From the NCBI GenBank assembly GCA_964538915.1, contig CAZIFB010000002.1, positions 1 to 64,000 of the forward strand: DNA of 64,000 nt, read 5' to 3'. The notes below the pieces were generated by a model. That model was given only the letters and a program-made list of their open reading frames with translations. It was not told the origin of the DNA and searched no databases. Positions 8,743 to 17,349 of this stretch are shown here, piece by piece. Position numbers and translations under genes: made by a program. Source of the DNA: JAEUHQ01 sp964538915. GTDB lineage: Bacteria > Planctomycetota > UBA1135 > UBA2386. Numbering within the stretch: the stretch's first letter is position 1; every line of letters starts with the position of its first letter.

Positions 8743-9297
8743 ATGACCATCCAAGTGCGTGAACACGCGTTCGACGGGATCCAGGAGTTCGACAATCGCC
8801 TGCCGAACTGGTGGCTCTGGACGCTCTACCTCGCGTGCATCTTCTCCGTCGGCTACTGGGTCTACTACCACACGCTCGGCACCGGCGACCTGCCGGGCGA
8901 GGCGTATGTGCTCGAGCAGAAGGCGGCGGCCGCGCGGCTCGAAGCGCAGCTCGCAGCGAATCCCGTGAACGACGAGATGCTGCTGAAGCTGGCGAAGGAG
9001 CCGGCGTTCGTCGCCGACGGCGAGAGGATCTTCAAGGATCCGACGAAGTGTGCGCTCTGCCACAAGCCGGACGGCAGCGGGCTCATCGGGCCAAATCTCA
9101 CGGACGACCTGTGGATCTACGGCGGCAAGCCGATGGACATCTACACGACGATCTTGAAGGGCAGGCCGCGCGGCATGCTCGCGCACGAGTCGTTCGGCCA
9201 GGGCTTCGTGCAGCGTGCGACGGCGTACGTGCTGCACATCAAGAACACGAACCTGCCCGGCAAGGCGCCGGAGCCGGACGCCAAGAAGGAGCAATAA
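8743..9297 (+). CDS. ccoP: cbb3 oxidase subunit III, single-heme CcoP
   Basis: A 184-residue membrane-anchored cytochrome c. It has the N-terminal CcoP signature (FDGIQEFDNRLPNWW), one membrane helix at about residues 28-48, a helical linker and one CALCH heme site at 103-107, with GMLAHESFG supplying a likely distal Met near residue 147. Classical CcoP has two heme c groups and about 300 residues; this one has a single heme. ATG at 8743 is preferred over GTG at 8737 because GGGGAGG then has proper spacing. It passes electrons toward the CcoO heme. Confidence 0.9.
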   Translation: MTIQVREHAFDGIQEFDNRLPNWWLWTLYLACIFSVGYWVYYHTLGTGDLPGEAYVLEQKAAAARLEAQLAANPVNDEMLLKLAKEPAFVADGERIFKDPTKCALCHKPDGSGLIGPNLTDDLWIYGGKPMDIYTTILKGRPRGMLAHESFGQGFVQRATAYVLHIKNTNLPGKAPEPDAKKEQ

Positions 9298-9325
9298 CGG
9301 CGCTCCTCGCGCAGTTGTGCCTCGC

Positions 9326-10798
9326 ATGACCGGCTCGAACGAACCCGCCGCCCCCGGAGCCGAGTCCGCGAACGTCGTCCGCCCCGTCGTGCAGAAGGGG
9401 CGCACGGTCGTTCGCCGGCCCGACGTCGACACGATCTTCAGCGTGAACGCGGACGGGTCGCGCAACCCGATCCACCCGGCCGACGTGCACGGCCGCTTCC
9501 AGCGGCGGAAGCACACGCTGTGGTACCTGCTGATCGCCGTCTATCTCGTGGTGCCGTGGCTCGAGATCGGCGGGCACCCGGTGCTGCTGATCGACATCCC
9601 CGCGCGGCACTTCTACCTGCTCGGCGCGACCTACAACGCGCAGGACTTCTGGTTCGCGTTCTTCTTCATCACGGGGCTCGGCTTCGCCCTGTTCGTCGTC
9701 GCGGCGCTCTTCGGACGCATGTGGTGCGGCTATGCGTGCCCGCAGACCGTCTTCCTCGAGGGCGTGTTCCGCCGCATCGAGCGCCTGATCGAAGGGCCCG
9801 CCGCGGCGCGCAGCAGGCTCGACAAGGCGCCGATGACCGCGGCGAAGGCGCTGCGGCGCGGCGCGAAGCTGCTCGTGTTCCTCGCCATCGCGGCGGTGAT
9901 CTCGCACAGCTTCCTCGGCTACTTCATGCCGGTCGGTGTGCTGCTCGAAGCCGTGACGTCGTCGCCCGCGCTGCATCCGACCGCGTTCGGCTTCATGGTG
10001 GTCGCGACCGGCATCCTGTTCGTGAACTTCACGTGGTTCCGCGAACAGCTGTGCATCGTGATCTGCCCGTACGGCCGCCTGCAGGGCGCGCTCTACGACC
10101 CGGACACGGTGCTCGTCGGCTACGACGGGAAGCGCGGCGAGCCGCGCGGCGCCGCGGGAACCGAAGGCGCCGGCGATTGTGTCGACTGCTACCGGTGCGT
10201 GTCCGTCTGCCCGACCGGCATCGACATCCGCAACGGCACGCAGCTCGAGTGCGTCGGCTGTGCGAACTGCATCGATGCGTGCGACGACGTGATGGCGAAG
10301 CTCGGACGCGCGAAGGGGCTCGTGCGGTACGACAGCCAGCGCGGCTTCACGACCGGCGCGCGCCGCTTCCTGCGCGGGCGGGTGGCGCTCTACGCCGTGC
10401 TGCTGCTCGCGGGGATGACCGCGTTCACGCTGGCGCTCACCCGCCGCCGTCCGTTCGAAGCGAGCCTGGTGCGGGCTCCGGGCCGTGCGTACCTGCTCGA
10501 GGAACAGGACACGAAGGTTCACAACGTCTTCGACCTGCAGCTCATCAACAAGCGTCCTGGCGAACGCAAGTTCACCATCGCGGTGACCGGTGCCGGCGCG
10601 CAGACGATCGTCGCGGAGACGGAGCTGACCCTCGGGTCGCTCGAGGACCGCCGGATCCCGGTGCACGTCTTCGTGCCGCGCGCGGACTTCAAACAGGGCA
10701 TGAAGGCGGAAGTGACGGTGCGGTGCGACGACCCAGACGGCGAACTCGTGCGCATCGCGACGGCGCCGATCCTCGGGCCGACGCGCGGACACCGCTGA
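9326..10798 (+). CDS. ccoG: cytochrome c oxidase accessory protein CcoG
   Basis: A 490-residue membrane iron-sulfur protein, the cbb3 accessory factor CcoG (FixG, RdxA), a cupric reductase needed for oxidase assembly. Membrane helices lie at about residues 65-85, 110-132 and 190-260. Two 4Fe-4S motifs follow: CVDCYRCVSVC from residue 285 and CVGCANCIDAC some 25 residues later. A late helix (about 353-372) precedes a periplasmic Ig-like domain. It follows ccoP by 28 bases and closes the oxidase operon; a CcoH gene, commonly next, is absent. It converges with the kinase gene at a 3-base gap. Confidence 0.92.
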   Translation: MTGSNEPAAPGAESANVVRPVVQKGRTVVRRPDVDTIFSVNADGSRNPIHPADVHGRFQRRKHTLWYLLIAVYLVVPWLEIGGHPVLLIDIPARHFYLLGATYNAQDFWFAFFFITGLGFALFVVAALFGRMWCGYACPQTVFLEGVFRRIERLIEGPAAARSRLDKAPMTAAKALRRGAKLLVFLAIAAVISHSFLGYFMPVGVLLEAVTSSPALHPTAFGFMVVATGILFVNFTWFREQLCIVICPYGRLQGALYDPDTVLVGYDGKRGEPRGAAGTEGAGDCVDCYRCVSVCPTGIDIRNGTQLECVGCANCIDACDDVMAKLGRAKGLVRYDSQRGFTTGARRFLRGRVALYAVLLLAGMTAFTLALTRRRPFEASLVRAPGRAYLLEEQDTKVHNVFDLQLINKRPGERKFTIAVTGAGAQTIVAETELTLGSLEDRRIPVHVFVPRADFKQGMKAEVTVRCDDPDGELVRIATAPILGPTRGHR

Positions 10799-10801
10799 CC
10801 G

Positions 10802-12124
10802 TCACTCGTGCGGCGCCTCGGGCAGCCAGACGCGGAACGTGGCGCCGTGGCCCGCCGCGCTGTCGACCGTGAGGGTGCCGCCGTAGCCCTCGACGATGCT
10901 CTTGCTGATCGAGAGGCCGAGGCCGGTGCCGCCGCGTGCGCGTTTCGTCGTCACGAACGGTTCGAAGATCCGCGCGCCGAGCTTCTCGGGCACGCCGGGC
11001 CCGTTGTCGGCGACAACGAGTTCGGCGCCGCGGTCGCGCGCGGCGGCGCTGATGCGGACGCGGCGGTGGTCCTGCGCGGCGTTGACCAGCGCGTCCTTCG
11101 CGTTGATGAGGAGGTTCAGCAGCACCTGCTGGATCTGCTGCGGGCGCGCGTGGACCTGGGGCAGATGCTCGGGCACCGCCACTTCGAGGCCGATGCCGTG
11201 CCGCTTCAGGTTCTCGGCGATCAGGCGCAGGGTGCGCTGCACGACGTCGTCCAGCGAGGTCGGCTGCGGCCGATCGCGGTCGTCGCGCGCAAACTGCAGG
11301 AGACTCTGCACGATCTCGGCGATGCGCTGACCTTCTTCGATGATGGTCGCGCAGTTCTCGCCCGGTGCGTCGCCGTCCTGGATCAGCTGCGCGCAGTTGA
11401 TGACCGTGTTGATCGGGTTGTTGACCTCGTGCGCGACGCCGGCCGCGAGTTCGCCCACCGCGGCGAGGCGCTCGGCCTGCGCGAGCTTCGTCTGCATCTC
11501 CTTGCGATCGGAGATGTCGTGGATGACGGCGGTGAAGAAGCGGCGGCCGTTGATGTTGCCTTCGCCGACCGACAGATCGATCGGGAACTCGGTGCCGTCC
11601 CGGTGCAGGCCGACGACTTCGCGCCCGATCCCGATGATGCGACGTTCGCCGGTCTGCAGGTATCGGTTCACGTAGCCGTCGTGTTCGTCGCGGAACGGCT
11701 GCGGCATCAGGATCTTGACGTTGCGTCCGACCATGTCCTGCAGCGAGAGGCCGAACAGACGCTCCGCGGCGCCGTTCGCCGTCTCGATCGTGCCTCGTTC
11801 GTCGATCGTCACGATGCCCTCGGTCGCGGTGTCGACGATCGCGCGCCAGTGAGCGGCGTGGTGCAGGCTCGAAGCCATCGCCTCGGTGCGCTCGCGTTCG
11901 ACGTTCGACATCTCGATTGCGAGGCGGGTCCGCGACTGCTGCCGCGACAGGGGGACGCACAGGGCCAGCGTCGCGAAGGATCCCGCGGCGGCGAACAGCA
12001 GCGATCCGAGGATCGGAGTGGCGTGCAACGACATCGCCGCGACGAGGGCGCCGACGGCGGCGACAGTCCAGAATGCCGTGCCACCGCGCCGAGGTGGGCG
12101 CTCGCCAGGTGCCGGGGACTCCAT
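10802..12124 (-). CDS. PAS-domain sensor histidine kinase (FixL-like)
   Basis: A 440-residue kinase. Two membrane helices at about residues 17-58 are followed by a PAS domain (about 90-210) resembling FixL and NtrB-type sensors, then a HisKA domain with the phospho-accepting His at 232 (VAHEVNNP) and a HATPase domain with an N box (NLLINAKDAL) and G boxes (DNGPGVP, GTGLGLSI). No heme-binding His of FixL could be assigned with certainty. Its nearness to the cbb3 operon and the regulator pair on the other side suggests oxygen or redox sensing; this is inference. Confidence 0.88.
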   Translation of the reverse strand: MESPAPGERPPRRGGTAFWTVAAVGALVAAMSLHATPILGSLLFAAAGSFATLALCVPLSRQQSRTRLAIEMSNVERERTEAMASSLHHAAHWRAIVDTATEGIVTIDERGTIETANGAAERLFGLSLQDMVGRNVKILMPQPFRDEHDGYVNRYLQTGERRIIGIGREVVGLHRDGTEFPIDLSVGEGNINGRRFFTAVIHDISDRKEMQTKLAQAERLAAVGELAAGVAHEVNNPINTVINCAQLIQDGDAPGENCATIIEEGQRIAEIVQSLLQFARDDRDRPQPTSLDDVVQRTLRLIAENLKRHGIGLEVAVPEHLPQVHARPQQIQQVLLNLLINAKDALVNAAQDHRRVRISAAARDRGAELVVADNGPGVPEKLGARIFEPFVTTKRARGGTGLGLSISKSIVEGYGGTLTVDSAAGHGATFRVWLPEAPHE

Positions 12125-12243
12125 GGCGTTGCTGTACCGGTACGGCCCGGGCCCCGTCCATGGTGAAGGCCGGCGGCGGCTACGAACTAGTTCCTGCGCG
12201 ACCGTGCCTCCTGTCGCTGCCAGAATGCCGCGCGCAGACTCCC

Positions 12244-13344
12244 ATGGCCCGCATCGTACTCCTCGACGACGAAGCGAAGTTGCTGGCGACCCTCGCCCGG
12301 TTCCTCGAGCAGCAGGGCCACCAGGTCGTGCGCGGCACCGCGTTCCGCGAGGTGTCGGAGCACCTGCACCCCGGGCGGTTCGAACTCCTCGTCACGGACA
12401 TCGTGATGCCCGAGTTCGACGGGATGAAGGTGCTGCAGGAGGTGGTCGGTGCGCGTCAGTGTCAGGAGCCCGTGATCCTCATCACCGGTGAGCCGAACCT
12501 CGAGACCGCGTCGGAGGCCGTGCGCCGGGGCGCCTTCGACTACATCAGCAAGCCGGTGACCAAGGACAAGCTGCTCGAAGCGGTGTCGCGCGGGCTGCGG
12601 CAGGTGCGCCTCCTGCGCGAACGCGATCAGGCGCGCGCGGTCGAGATGCAGGTCCTGCGCAACCTCGCCGCGCTCGGCGAGTCCGCCTCGGTGCTGACGC
12701 ACGAGATCCGGACGCCGATCACGAGCCTGCGGCATGCGCTGCGCGCGGTCGGCGAGAAGCTCGGCGTGGAGGACAGGGTGCTCGTCGAAGAGTTCGTCGG
12801 CAACCTGAACCGCATCGAGCGCATGCTCGGGCAGACCCTGTCGTTCGCGAAGCCGCTGCAGCTGCGCCTCGAGCAGGCGGACATCGGCGAACTGGTCGCT
12901 GCGGCCGTCGCCGAGGCTTCGCGCATCCCGGCGTCGCAGGGCATGTCGGTCGAAGTGCGTAGCGAGCCGGGGCTTTCGGCCCGCGTCGACAAGCAGCTCC
13001 TCGGCGAAGTGCTCGTCAACCTGCTGCGCAACGCCGGTGAAGCGTGCCAAGGCAAGGGACACGTGGAGGTTGTGGCCAGCCTCGACGGCAATCGCATCGT
13101 GATCGAGGTCGTCGACGACGGTCCTGGTGTGCCGTCGAACCGACGCGAAGAAATCTTCAGGCCATTCCGCAGTTCGAAAGAGTACGGCACGGGCATCGGC
13201 CTCGCGTTCTCACGCAAGGTGATCGAGACCCACGGCGGATCGATACGCATGTTCGATCGTCCCGGCGCCGGTGCCTGCTTTCGCATCGAGCTGCCGCAGA
13301 CGGCTGCGGCGGCGGACCACTCGTCTCTCGCGGACCCGTCATGA
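12244..13344 (+). CDS. receiver-histidine kinase hybrid
   Basis: A 366-residue cytoplasmic protein with reversed hybrid order: an N-terminal receiver with phospho-Asp at 52 (LLVTDIVMP) and signalling Lys in SKPVT, then a HisKA domain with His at 153 (LTHEIRTP) and a HATPase domain (LLRNAGEACQG, DDGPGVP, GTGIGLAF). Such proteins act as intermediates in phosphorelays. ATG at 12244 is the first start that gives a complete receiver. Its stop overlaps the start of the LuxR-type regulator by 4 bases, so the two form an operon divergent from the PAS kinase. Confidence 0.9.
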   Translation: MARIVLLDDEAKLLATLARFLEQQGHQVVRGTAFREVSEHLHPGRFELLVTDIVMPEFDGMKVLQEVVGARQCQEPVILITGEPNLETASEAVRRGAFDYISKPVTKDKLLEAVSRGLRQVRLLRERDQARAVEMQVLRNLAALGESASVLTHEIRTPITSLRHALRAVGEKLGVEDRVLVEEFVGNLNRIERMLGQTLSFAKPLQLRLEQADIGELVAAAVAEASRIPASQGMSVEVRSEPGLSARVDKQLLGEVLVNLLRNAGEACQGKGHVEVVASLDGNRIVIEVVDDGPGVPSNRREEIFRPFRSSKEYGTGIGLAFSRKVIETHGGSIRMFDRPGAGACFRIELPQTAAAADHSSLADPS

Positions 13345-14006
13345 ACGACAAACAAGCCATCACGATCGTTTTGATCGACGACCAGGCCATCGTGCGCGCG
13401 GCGTTCAAGTCGCTGCTCGAACGAGTGCCCAACTTCAAGGTCGTCGGCGACGCCGGCGACGCTCGCGCCGGGATCGCCCTGGTGCAGCAGCTGAAGCCCA
13501 ACGTCGTCGTGCTCGACATCACCATGCCTGGCCTCTCCGGCATCGACGCCGTGGGCCCGCTCAAGAAGGGTTCGCCGAACACGCGCGTGCTGATGGCGTC
13601 GCAGCACGAGGGGACGAAGTTCGTGCAGCAGGCGCTCCAGGCGGGTGCCGACGGCTACCTGTCGAAGGACAGCGAGCCGGAGGAACTGGCGCTCGCGATC
13701 GAGTCCGTGTGCAGAGGCGACTCCTATCTGTCGCCGAAGGTGGCCGGCGGGATCATGGCGCGCGCCGTGCGCGGTGATGCGCCGCCGCCGGGAGAATCCT
13801 CGGCGCTCGCCGTGCTGACCGCCCGCGAGCGGGAAGTGTTCCAGCTCATCGCGGTCGGCAAGGCGAACAAGGAAGTCGCGTCGATGCTGGGCCTGTCGCT
13901 CGGGACGGTGAAGAAGCACCGCGAGAACCTGCAGCGCAAGCTCGACTGCCACTCGGCCGCGGAGCTGGCCCGCCTCGCGATTCGCGAAGGCCTGCTCAAC
14001 GTGTGA
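13341..14006 (+). CDS. LuxR/NarL-family response regulator
   Basis: A 221-residue regulator: receiver domain (residues 5-122) with phospho-Asp at 59 (VVVLDITMP) and SKDSE for the conserved Lys region, then a GerE-type helix-turn-helix (about 153-215, LTAREREVFQLIAVGKANKE). It is a DNA-binding transcription factor probably phosphorylated by the hybrid kinase encoded just upstream (ATGA overlap) and perhaps by the PAS kinase. The arrangement resembles FixLJ-like control of cbb3 oxidase genes, which is a plausible but unproven target here. Confidence 0.9.
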   Translation: MNDKQAITIVLIDDQAIVRAAFKSLLERVPNFKVVGDAGDARAGIALVQQLKPNVVVLDITMPGLSGIDAVGPLKKGSPNTRVLMASQHEGTKFVQQALQAGADGYLSKDSEPEELALAIESVCRGDSYLSPKVAGGIMARAVRGDAPPPGESSALAVLTAREREVFQLIAVGKANKEVASMLGLSLGTVKKHRENLQRKLDCHSAAELARLAIREGLLNV

Positions 14007-14048
14007 TGCCGCGGCCCGGCGGCGCGGGACTTCGCGCGACTGCGTCCG

Positions 14049-14486
14049 CTACCCGCGCACGGTGAGCACCGGGCACTCGGAGGTCCGCACGATCTTCTCC
14101 GCCGTGCTGCCGAGCATCAGATGCTTCAGCCCGGTGTGGCCGTGGGTTCCGATCACCACGAGATCCGCCTTCTCGGCCTTCGCGCAGTCGATGACCTGCT
14201 GGTGCGCTTCGCCGTCGTGCATCACCGTGCGGATCGTGATGCCCGCGCCGAGCCGCGCCTTCTCCTTCTGCAGCGCCTCGTCCGCCCGCTTGTGCAGCTC
14301 TTCGCGCAGGTGCGGGAACGCGCCGGCCATCCCGAAGCTGCGCAGGGGGTAGTTCATCTCCGGGATCACGTGCAGCAGGATGAGCTCGGCGCCGAACGTG
14401 CGCGCCAGCTCGGTCGCGTAGTCCGCGGCGCGGCCCGCGGTGGGGGAGAAGTCGGTCGGGCAGACGATGCGGCGGAACTTGGTCAT
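14049..14486 (-). CDS. universal stress protein (UspA family)
   Basis: A 145-residue single Usp domain. The N-terminus RRIVCPTDFSP and the C-terminal ATP-binding signature G-x2-G-x9-G-S/T (GTHGHTGLKHLMLGST) are intact, so it is the ATP-binding type. Usp proteins are induced by starvation, hypoxia or other stress; the place beside the oxidase and sensor genes fits a redox-stress role. It is a single leftward gene, divergent from the TPR-metallopeptidase with a 132-base shared upstream region. Confidence 0.9.
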   Translation of the reverse strand: MTKFRRIVCPTDFSPTAGRAADYATELARTFGAELILLHVIPEMNYPLRSFGMAGAFPHLREELHKRADEALQKEKARLGAGITIRTVMHDGEAHQQVIDCAKAEKADLVVIGTHGHTGLKHLMLGSTAEKIVRTSECPVLTVRG

Positions 14487-14618
14487 GTGCTCTCCGGAAG
14501 GGCCGTTCGGACGATGGGCAGTGGACTGTCGACGGTGTGCATCGACAAGTGGCTGCTCGGCCCTCGCACCGCGTGGCGGCCTTGTTCTTTGGGCCGAGGA
14601 TGGTAACGAAGCGGGCCC

Positions 14619-15476
14619 ATGGAACTGGAACCCGAGGGCATCGTGCCGGCGGACACCGAGAATCTCGCGGGGCGGGATCCGGTGGTCCAGCGGATCGAGG
14701 CGATGCTCGACGAGGAGAAGGTCGACGAAGCCCTCGAGGCGATCCAGGACGCGCTGGCGCGCGGCGAAGGCAACCCGATCGACCTGACGTTCCTGCTCGG
14801 CGACACCTACCTCGCCATGGGTCGCGCCGCCGAGGCGGAGCAGCAGTTCCGCACCGTGCTCGCGCAGGATCCCGACTGCCCGTCGTCGCGCTGCTGGCTC
14901 GCGATGTCGTTGTTCCTGCAGTGGCGGTTCGACGATGCCGAGGCCGCCGCGGTCGCGGCGCGCGAGCTGCCCGACGCGATCGTCGATTCGCACGTGGTCT
15001 ACGGGGCGGTGATCGAACGGCGCGGCCGGTTCGAGGACGCCGAAGCGTGCTTCGACCTCGCGTCGACGCTGTCGCCCGAGAAGTATCCGCCGCCGATCCG
15101 CATGACGCGCGCGGAGTTCGACCGCGAGGTGCGCAAGGCCGCGCGCAAGCTGCCGCGGCAGTTCCGGCAGTGCCTCGATCGTGTGCCGGTCGTCGTGCAG
15201 GACCTGCCCGACGAATCGCTCGCGAAGGGACCCGATCGCGAGGAGGTCGGGCCGGACATTCTCGGCCTCTTCGACGGGGTGCCGTTGCCGGAGACCGGTG
15301 ACCTGCTCGCACATCAAGTGCGTCCGAGCACGATCTACCTCTTCCAGCGCAACCTCGAGCGCGCGGCCCACGATCGCGACGACCTCGTCGAACAGATCCG
15401 GATCACCCTGTGGCACGAGCTGGGCCACTACCTCGGCTTCGAGGAAGAGGACATGGACGACCTCGGCCTCGCGTGA
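14619..15476 (+). CDS. TPR protein with C-terminal zincin-type metallopeptidase domain
   Basis: A 285-residue protein. Residues 20-150 contain TPR-like helical repeats (GDTYLAMGRAAEAEQQFRTV and following). The C-terminal part (about 165-285) matches the small bacterial zincin family of unknown substrate: HELGH at 266-270 is the zinc-binding HExxH, followed closely by acidic EEEDMDDLGL, which supplies the usual family ending. It has no signal peptide, so it probably acts in the cytoplasm. Fusion of this small peptidase domain to an N-terminal TPR is less common than the stand-alone form. Confidence 0.8.
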   Translation: MELEPEGIVPADTENLAGRDPVVQRIEAMLDEEKVDEALEAIQDALARGEGNPIDLTFLLGDTYLAMGRAAEAEQQFRTVLAQDPDCPSSRCWLAMSLFLQWRFDDAEAAAVAARELPDAIVDSHVVYGAVIERRGRFEDAEACFDLASTLSPEKYPPPIRMTRAEFDREVRKAARKLPRQFRQCLDRVPVVVQDLPDESLAKGPDREEVGPDILGLFDGVPLPETGDLLAHQVRPSTIYLFQRNLERAAHDRDDLVEQIRITLWHELGHYLGFEEEDMDDLGLA

Positions 15477-15500
15477 CGGCGGGTCGGGGTGTTCGGAGTC

Positions 15501-15523
15501 GTCGCAGCGGGGCTGGCTGCGAC
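15501..15523. terminator. possible bidirectional terminator hairpin
   Basis: An 8-bp perfect stem (15501-15508 with 15516-15523) and a 7-base loop sit in the short gap between two convergent genes. There is no T-tract on either side, so it is a weak candidate for intrinsic termination. Confidence 0.4.
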
Positions 15524-15565
15524 CGCGCGCCCGTTGTTTCCGCGCGTCACGCGGTTGCGGCGGCT

Positions 15566-16783
15566 TCAGCTGGCGTCGGCCTTCACCGTCTCGCCGAGCC
15601 GCGTCATGAGCGACTTCAGCGTGTCGAAGTTCTCGTGCCGCAGCCGGAACCACGTGTTGACGAGCCAGCCCTTGTCGAGGCCCTTCGTGGGCGTCCCCGC
15701 TGCGGGAACGGACTGTTCGTAGATCCACTCGCCGCACCAGCGCATCGCGTCGGCGAGTCCGCGATGTCCGGTGTAGCGGCCGTCCTTGCTCGGCCGGATC
15801 TGGATCGATCCCGTGGCATACCGGCGCGAAGGCTTCTCCATCGCCGGGCGCCCCAGGATCCCGAGCGCCCATTCGCGGTAGACGTCGAGGTCGTTCGCGA
15901 CGCGGTACATGTCCCAGATCTTCTCGCCCGCGGGGCGAGCGCCGATCTCGCCGAACTTCAGGCCCTTCGGCCCGAAGAACCACTCCATGTGCGTGGCCGC
16001 GTTCCGCAGGCCGAGGGCGGTGATCACGCGGCGGTTCATCGCGCGCAGCTCCTCGTACCCGCCCTGCTCGACTCGGTTCGTCACGGCGATCTGCGGCGAG
16101 ATCCAGCGGTTCTGCGCGGCCTCGAGGCAGCCGGGGTAGTAGTGCGATGCGAACTCGTGGCGCACGCCGCTCGTGTCGACGACCGAATCGAAGAAGCCTT
16201 CGTGGCCCTCGATGAACTCTTCGACCGCCACCTGCTGCTTCGCCGACGGTTTGAGCTTCGCGAGCGCCGCATCGAGTTCCTTCCGGTCCGCGCAGCGGTA
16301 GGTCGCGAGCGAGCCGAACCCGGCGATCGGCTTCAGGATGAGCGGGTACCCCTCGCGTTCGGCGAACTCGATCGCGTCGGCGGGGCTCGTGACGGCGGCC
16401 GATTGTGCGCAGGGGATCGAGTGCTCGCGCAGGAACTTCTTCATCGCGACCTTGTCGCGGCACAGGCGCGCCGTCGCGAGCGAGAGGCCCGGCACCCCGA
16501 GTCGTTCGCGCAACGTGGCCGCGATGTCGACCAGCGGTTCGTCGATCGTCTCGACGAGGTCGAACGCCGGTTTCGCCATCTCGTTGGCCGCCCGCAGGGC
16601 CGCTTCGGCCTCGAGCAGCCGGTCGCAGCCGCGGTACGCGTCGAGGTGCTTCTTCGCGTCGGGCGACAGGGATGCTTGACTGCCGAGTCCGAGCCCCGAC
16701 ACGCGTGCTCCGAGATCCTTCAGGGCGCGGAGGAAGCCGTGGTTGTAGACGTGCGTGTCGGGGGCGAGGAACAGGACGTGCAT
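15566..16783 (-). CDS. ATP-grasp domain protein
   Basis: A 405-residue protein of the carbamoyl-phosphate-synthase-like ATP-grasp family. After an N-terminal Rossmann-like part (MHVLFLAPDTHVYNH) comes the ATP-grasp fold: ARLCRDKVAMKKFL at about 106-119, YPLILKPIAGFGS around 145-157, an acidic EEFIEGHEGFFD segment, and FGEIGARPAGEKIWD supplying metal ligands. Such enzymes join a carboxylate to an amine or thiol with ATP. The substrate cannot be told. It stands apart from the ligase cluster at 49766. The next leftward gene, dtd, lies upstream by 49 bases, so co-transcription is possible. Confidence 0.8.
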   Translation of the reverse strand: MHVLFLAPDTHVYNHGFLRALKDLGARVSGLGLGSQASLSPDAKKHLDAYRGCDRLLEAEAALRAANEMAKPAFDLVETIDEPLVDIAATLRERLGVPGLSLATARLCRDKVAMKKFLREHSIPCAQSAAVTSPADAIEFAEREGYPLILKPIAGFGSLATYRCADRKELDAALAKLKPSAKQQVAVEEFIEGHEGFFDSVVDTSGVRHEFASHYYPGCLEAAQNRWISPQIAVTNRVEQGGYEELRAMNRRVITALGLRNAATHMEWFFGPKGLKFGEIGARPAGEKIWDMYRVANDLDVYREWALGILGRPAMEKPSRRYATGSIQIRPSKDGRYTGHRGLADAMRWCGEWIYEQSVPAAGTPTKGLDKGWLVNTWFRLRHENFDTLKSLMTRLGETVKADAS

Positions 16784-16832
16784 CTGCTGCGGCGATCATG
16801 CCCGGAACGTCGTTCGCGACAAGGCGCCGCGG

Positions 16833-17309
16833 TCACGTCGGGGATGCAGGCGGGCGCGCGACGACCTTGCCCCCGCGCACGGTCAGCACGACGGTGACCG
16901 GGCCGTCGTTCACGAGTTCGACCTGCATCGATGCGCCGAAGCGCCCGGTCGCGACTTCGAGGCCGCTGGCCGCGAGTGCGGCGGCGACGCGCTCGTAGAG
17001 CGGCGCCGCGACGGCCGGGTCGGCGGCGGCCGTGAAGTCCGGCCGGTTGCCGTGGCGCAGGTCGGCAGCCAGCGTGAACTGGCTCACGACGAGGCAGCCA
17101 CCGCGGAGGTCGGCGAGCGAACGGTCCATCTGCCGGTCGCTCGGGAACAGGCGCATTGCCGCGACCTTCTTCGCGGTGGCGTCGGCGTCGGCGTCGGTGT
17201 CTCCGCGTTCGACGCCCACCAACAAGAGGAGCCCGCGGCCGATCGCTCCGACCACCTGGTCGTCGACGGACACGCGAGCTCGCCCGACGCGCTGCACGAT
17301 CGTGATCAC
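16833..17309 (-). CDS. dtd: D-aminoacyl-tRNA deacylase
   Basis: A 158-residue DTD, which removes D-amino acids (and misloaded glycine) from tRNA. Both active-site signatures are present: SQFTL at 76-80 and the Gly-cisPro motif NDGPVT at 134-139. Length is close to the usual 145-150. The start is GTG at 17309. It is a housekeeping proofreading enzyme acting in the cytoplasm; no link with its neighbours is evident. Confidence 0.95.
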   Translation of the reverse strand: MITIVQRVGRARVSVDDQVVGAIGRGLLLLVGVERGDTDADADATAKKVAAMRLFPSDRQMDRSLADLRGGCLVVSQFTLAADLRHGNRPDFTAAADPAVAAPLYERVAAALAASGLEVATGRFGASMQVELVNDGPVTVVLTVRGGKVVARPPASPT

Positions 17310-17349
17310 CGCCGCGAGCGTACGACGCCGCGGCGGTCGATGACGACGG

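Noticed and set aside
15566..16783. Assigning the ATP-grasp protein to a named enzyme such as CarB or PurK
   Set aside because: The fold motifs are clear, but length and flanking domains do not match these enzymes and there is no pathway context.
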